Assembly: GCA_003153055.1 (NCBI GenBank)
Contig: PMBV01000240.1
Span: forward strand, 25,838 to 33,815
DNA length: 7,978 bases
Origin: Myxococcales bacterium
Lineage (GTDB): Bacteria > Myxococcota > Myxococcia > Myxococcales > Myxococcaceae
Reading direction: 5' to 3'
Shown here: one piece after another, positions 5,451 to 7,978 of the stretch
How positions within the stretch are numbered: position 1 is the stretch's first letter
Layout of the letters: every line of letters starts with the position of its first letter
Notes under the pieces: model-generated
Databases searched by the model: none
The model's input: only the letters and a program-made list of their open reading frames with translations
Told to the model about the DNA's origin: nothing
Program-made: the position numbers and the translations under genes

Positions 5451-5693
5451 CTAGCGGACTGCTCGGGCTGCTCGGTAGTGCTCGCACATCGAGGGCTCTT
5501 TGCACGTAGGTCCAATGCCGTCGGGGTGGGGCACAAAGGGCGCTTTGTCGTTCTCCTCGGTGCCGCACAGCGCACACTTGCGCTTGCGGTTCTTCCGCTC
5601 GGTACGGCGTTGTTCGGCCAGCTGCTTGGCCTTCTCCCTCAGGACCTTGGGGTCGGGGACTCCCTTCAAGTCGACCTTCGTCTCGTCGTTCAC
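5451..5693 (-). CDS. Small Cys-rich, probably zinc-binding protein (80 aa)
   Basis: I recognise no named family. The GTG start at 5693 overlaps the thiolase stop by 4 nt (GTGA), and the frame ends at TAG 5451. Residues 18-39 are a highly charged Lys/Arg/Glu helix. The C-terminal half has Cys40-x-x-Cys43, then Cys64, Cys70 and His72, a spacing that suggests one bound zinc, with PHPDGIGPTC (55-64) between the pairs. The basic helix could bind nucleic acid or a protein partner. It is cytoplasmic, with no signal peptide or membrane segment. Coupling to thiolase suggests co-expression, but a metabolic role is only inferred. No Shine-Dalgarno is needed if it is translated by termination-reinitiation. 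Confidence 0.7.
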   Translation of the reverse strand: MNDETKVDLKGVPDPKVLREKAKQLAEQRRTERKNRKRKCALCGTEENDKAPFVPHPDGIGPTCKEPSMCEHYRAARAVR

Positions 5694-6886
5694 AGTGCCT
5701 CCACCAAGATCGCAATTCCCTGTCCGCCGCCGATGCATGCGCTCCCAACCCCATACCTCGCGCCGCGGCGTTTGAGCTCGTACAACAGATGAATGGTGAT
5801 GCGGGCGCCCGACGCCGCCAGCGGGTGGCCGACAGCGATGGCCCCACCGTCGACGTTGGTGCGGTCCCTCGGCAGGCCCAGCTCCTTCTCGACCGCGAGG
5901 TACTGGGGAGCGAACGCCTCGTTCACTTCGAAGAGGTCGATGTCCTTCAGGCTGCACTCGGCGCGCTCGAGCAGCGAGCGAATAGCCGGGGCTGGGCCGA
6001 TGCCCATGACGCGCGGGTCGCAGCCGGTCGACGCCCAGTTCACCAGGCGCCCGATGGGGGCCACGCCCTTCTTCTCGGCCCAGCTGCGAGCGGCCAGCAC
6101 CGCGCTCCCGGCCCCGTCGTTGATGCCCGAAGCTGCTCCGGGGTGAACGACGCCGTCCTTCTTGAAGACCTTGGGCAGCTTCTTGAACCCCTCGACGGTC
6201 GAGTCGGGCCGCGGGTGCTCGTCCTTGGAGAAGAAGGTGCTGCCCTTCTTGCCCTTGAGCTCGACGGGAGTGATCTCGCTCGAGAACCGCCCGGCCTCCT
6301 GCGCCGCGGCGAAGCGCTGCTGCGAGAGCACGCTGAAGGCGTCGACCTCGGCCTGGCTCAGCTGATACTGCTCGGCCAGACTCTCGGCCGTGAGCCCCAT
6401 GGGAATGCCGGCGTAGGTGTCGAACAGCGCGGTGACCAACGTGTCCTCGAGCTGAGACTTGCCCAGCCCCAGGCCAGTGCGGGCGCCGCGAATGGCGTGA
6501 GGAGCCTGCGACATCGACTCGGTTCCGCCGGCCAGCACCACTCGGGCTTGCTCGGTGAGAATCATCTCGGCCGCGGTGACGAAGGCCTGAAAGCCCGAGC
6601 CACACAGCCGGTTGACGCCCAGCGCGCCGACCGCCTGAGGCACGCCCGCCCTGAGGCCCACGTGCCGAGGAAGGTAGATGGCGTCGCTGCTCGTCTGCAT
6701 GACGTTGCCGTAGACGACGTGCTCGATGTCCTCCGGTGAAACCTTCGCCTGCGTGAGCGCTGCCTTCGCCGTCTCCACCGCCAAGTCCGTCGCCGTCAAC
6801 TCCCTCAGCGAGCCCCCGAAAGTTCCAAAGGCCGTCCGCTTGCCTGAGAGGAACCAGAGCTCGTCCTGCTTCGCCACGCTCTTCAT
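5690..6886 (-). CDS. Acetyl-CoA C-acyltransferase (thiolase)
   Basis: This 398-aa soluble enzyme belongs to the thiolase II family. It carries out reversible condensation of two acyl-CoA units or thiolytic cleavage of 3-ketoacyl-CoA. The N-terminal motif GKRTAFGTFGG (15-25) is typical. Cys95 in NRLCGSGFQA is the acyl-accepting nucleophile. ASGINDGAG (252-260), NEAFA (322-326), His354 in GGAIAVGHPLAASGAR and Cys384 in GSACIGGGQG complete the active site. Length is normal. The chosen ATG at 6886 has GAGGG 4 nt upstream; an in-frame TTG at 6943 would add 19 residues unlike the family. Sequence alone does not separate biosynthetic acetoacetyl-CoA thiolase from a beta-oxidation enzyme. No partner dehydrogenase is adjacent. 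The next gene is the coupled zinc protein. Confidence 0.95.
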   Translation of the reverse strand: MKSVAKQDELWFLSGKRTAFGTFGGSLRELTATDLAVETAKAALTQAKVSPEDIEHVVYGNVMQTSSDAIYLPRHVGLRAGVPQAVGALGVNRLCGSGFQAFVTAAEMILTEQARVVLAGGTESMSQAPHAIRGARTGLGLGKSQLEDTLVTALFDTYAGIPMGLTAESLAEQYQLSQAEVDAFSVLSQQRFAAAQEAGRFSSEITPVELKGKKGSTFFSKDEHPRPDSTVEGFKKLPKVFKKDGVVHPGAASGINDGAGSAVLAARSWAEKKGVAPIGRLVNWASTGCDPRVMGIGPAPAIRSLLERAECSLKDIDLFEVNEAFAPQYLAVEKELGLPRDRTNVDGGAIAVGHPLAASGARITIHLLYELKRRGARYGVGSACIGGGQGIAILVEAL

Positions 6887-6978
6887 GCAGCCCTCGAAGA
6901 ATGAGGCGACACCATGCCCTAGCTTCGTGCGAGACCACAACAACAGAGCAGTAGCCCTTTGAAGTCACACGCGATTCG

Positions 6979-7623
6979 TCACTCCCCGCACGCTCCATAC
7001 GAACCGGCAATGACGAGGAGCAAGCCGCCGAGGGCCCATAGCAGGCCCATGGCGTGTTCGCCGCGGAGGTCCGCATTTCCGGGGCCCCGGTACCATTCAC
7101 GGGCCAGTTCCACGCGACCTTCGAGGCTGGCCGTGCCGCGGACCACTCCCAGCTCGGCCACCCGTCGCTGGTGCGCCTTGAAGAGGCGCTGCGGGCTCAC
7201 CCCCTCGAGCGCTCCGGCGAGGTAACGGCCCGGCTGCTCGCGCGCTGCCCGTCGATAATCGCAGGTGAGGACGAAGCCCGACTCAGTGGCCGTCAGCACG
7301 AGGAGACGGGCCTGGTCACGATGCAGCGACAGCGAGGCAAAGGCCAACGCCTCGGGGTGCACGGCATCGTAGTGGAGCGTCGCGGGGCCCCAGACGGGGC
7401 GCTCGCTGTGCGTGCCCAACCATCGAAACCCGAGGTCGCTCAGGGCGCTCCAGGGCTGCTCGAGAAGCGATGGAACAGCGGGCGTCGCTGAAGGCTCCTC
7501 CTCATCGATCCTCACCGAGGAAGGACGGAGGCAGAGCACTGCCCGCCAGAGCTGCGAACGCAACAGCACCAGCCCGATGAGGACGAACAGCGATGCCCTC
7601 AGCATGGTGGCAGGGTCTGACAT
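6979..7623 (-). CDS. Unrecognised protein with membrane segments at both ends (214 aa)
   Basis: I do not recognise this gene. From the preferred ATG at 7623, a hydrophobic segment spans about residues 9-30. A short acidic/Pro-rich linker (EEEPSATPAVP, 41-51) follows, then a soluble domain of about 130 residues, then a second hydrophobic segment at about 191-210 close to the C-terminus. The soluble part has alternating strands (ALAFASLSLHRDQARLLVLTA) and a charged helical stretch (PQRLFKAHQRRVAEL). Two membrane passes would place both ends on one side and the domain on the other. The Shine-Dalgarno is poor (GGGGCG). The frame stays open to 7734, but that extension is Arg/Gly/Pro-rich and unlikely. 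It ends 92 nt before the thiolase start and is divergent from recA. Confidence 0.65.
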   Translation of the reverse strand: MSDPATMLRASLFVLIGLVLLRSQLWRAVLCLRPSSVRIDEEEPSATPAVPSLLEQPWSALSDLGFRWLGTHSERPVWGPATLHYDAVHPEALAFASLSLHRDQARLLVLTATESGFVLTCDYRRAAREQPGRYLAGALEGVSPQRLFKAHQRRVAELGVVRGTASLEGRVELAREWYRGPGNADLRGEHAMGLLWALGGLLLVIAGSYGACGE

Positions 7624-7784
7624 TTCAGCGCCCCAGTTGATCACACCCGAGCACGCGTTGGCTCGCCGCATCTTCGGCCCGAGGGGTCCACGGCCTGGGC
7701 CGCCCGTCTCGCTGCGCGTACACGTCGGGCCCAATGCTCCCTCGGGGCGAGCACGGCACGCGAGTTGCTCAGCGAACCTGCACG

Positions 7785-7802
7785 CGGGGAAATGGGTCCC
7801 CG
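7785..7802 (+). promoter_or_regulatory. Hairpin in the recA leader
   Basis: A perfect 6-bp inverted repeat, CGGGGA (7785-7790) and TCCCCG (7797-7802), has a 6-nt loop AATGGG. It ends 24 nt before the recA ATG and 12 nt before its Shine-Dalgarno. It could be an RNA leader structure or a protein-binding site. I found no convincing LexA box or -35/-10 pair in the 203-nt gap between the divergent genes (7624-7826). Confidence 0.35.
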
Positions 7803-7826
7803 AAGCTGGGCGGCGGAGGCGAGGAC

Positions 7827-7978
7827 ATGAGCAAGCTGAACGACAAGCTGAAGGCAGTGGCAGTGGCGGTGGCGGCCATCGAGAAGCAGTTCGGGCGGGG
7901 GGCGGTGATGCAGATGGGTGACTCGACGGAGATCCAGCCGGTGGCGGTGATCCCCACCGGCTCGGTGGGGCTGGACCG
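7827..7978 (+). CDS. recA: Recombinase RecA, N-terminal part (cut by window edge)
   Basis: Fifty codons of RecA are visible before the window ends. RecA forms ATP-dependent filaments on single-stranded DNA for homologous recombination and triggers LexA self-cleavage. The start is ATG at 7827 with GGAGG (7815-7819) 7 nt upstream. The N-terminal helix contains IEKQFGRGAVMQMG (18-31), the standard RecA landmark, then VAVIPTGSVGLD (39-50) leading to the nucleotide-binding core. The Walker A motif lies beyond the edge. The first helix has an unusual Ala/Val run (residues 10-17) encoded by hexamer-like repeats. Myxobacteria such as Myxococcus xanthus have two recA genes, and the opening MSKLNDKLKAVA fits my recollection of the second type. 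Which paralogue this is remains uncertain. Confidence 0.95.
   Translation, partial: MSKLNDKLKAVAVAVAAIEKQFGRGAVMQMGDSTEIQPVAVIPTGSVGLD
7854..7877 (+). repeat. Hexamer-like repeat inside recA
   Basis: GCAGTG, GCAGTG and GCGGTG followed by GCGGCC encode Ala-Val, Ala-Val, Ala-Val, Ala-Ala in the first helix of RecA. It is in frame, so unit changes would alter helix length by two residues without a frameshift. Confidence 0.6.

Noticed and set aside
5789..6739. 316-codon plus-strand frame opposite the thiolase
   Set aside because: Shadow of a certain gene, with no independent support.
6887..6978. Promoter for thiolase in the 92-nt gap
   Set aside because: Minus strand TTGTTG with TAGGGC at about 16 nt is too weak to list as a feature; nothing else stands out there.
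5694..7100. Long minus-strand frame extending upstream of the 80-aa protein
   Set aside because: Only the part from the GTG at 5693 looks like protein; upstream it is an out-of-frame shadow of the thiolase.
7757..7773. Possible LexA box of the Myxococcus type upstream of recA
   Set aside because: Only GCTCAGC resembles the GTTCAGS half, with one mismatch; the other half does not fit.
7412..7921. Plus-strand frame reaching into recA
   Set aside because: Overlaps recA in another frame and the antisense of the membrane protein; no ribosome site or domain.

Overview
The window is a GC-rich bacterial chromosome segment. Codon use is strongly biased to G/C-ending codons, with a mix of ATG, GTG and TTG starts. 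The start of a recA gene at the right edge and the gene style suggest Myxococcota (a myxobacterium or close relative). This is an inference from protein style, not a database match.

Layout, left to right. (1) Positions 1-728 contain no convincing gene. They hold C-rich, dyad-rich DNA with a degenerate direct repeat about 380 bp apart. (2) On the plus strand, 753-2671 is a two-gene operon: a secreted calcium-dependent triacylglycerol lipase of the Pseudomonas/Burkholderia type, and its membrane-anchored foldase, overlapping by 4 nt. A perfect 7-bp inverted repeat abuts the lipase TTG start and encloses its Shine-Dalgarno. (3) Convergent to it on the minus strand (4201 to 2689) are a single-domain protoglobin and a Tat-exported DUF362 protein, 1 nt apart. 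A 7-bp inverted repeat overlaps the likely promoter. (4) Minus strand 5286 to 4360 encodes a 72-aa conserved-looking small protein, then a rhomboid-fold membrane protein that lacks the catalytic serine and histidine. A strong bulged hairpin lies in the leader. (5) Minus strand 6886 to 5451 encodes a thiolase followed by an 80-aa Cys-rich, probably zinc-binding protein that overlaps it by 4 nt. (6) Minus strand 7623 to 6979 encodes an unrecognised protein with a membrane segment at each end. (7) Divergent from it, recA starts at 7827 and runs off the window.

Four of the gene pairs are tightly coupled (4-nt overlaps or 1-3 nt gaps), so the pairs probably act together. For lipase and foldase this is established biology: the foldase folds the lipase in the periplasm before type II secretion. 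For globin/DUF362, small protein/pseudo-rhomboid and thiolase/zinc protein the functional link is only inferred. I see no mobile element, CRISPR array, tRNA or rRNA. No complete new multi-gene system is evident. The least explained parts are the three poorly understood gene pairs and the structured leaders.
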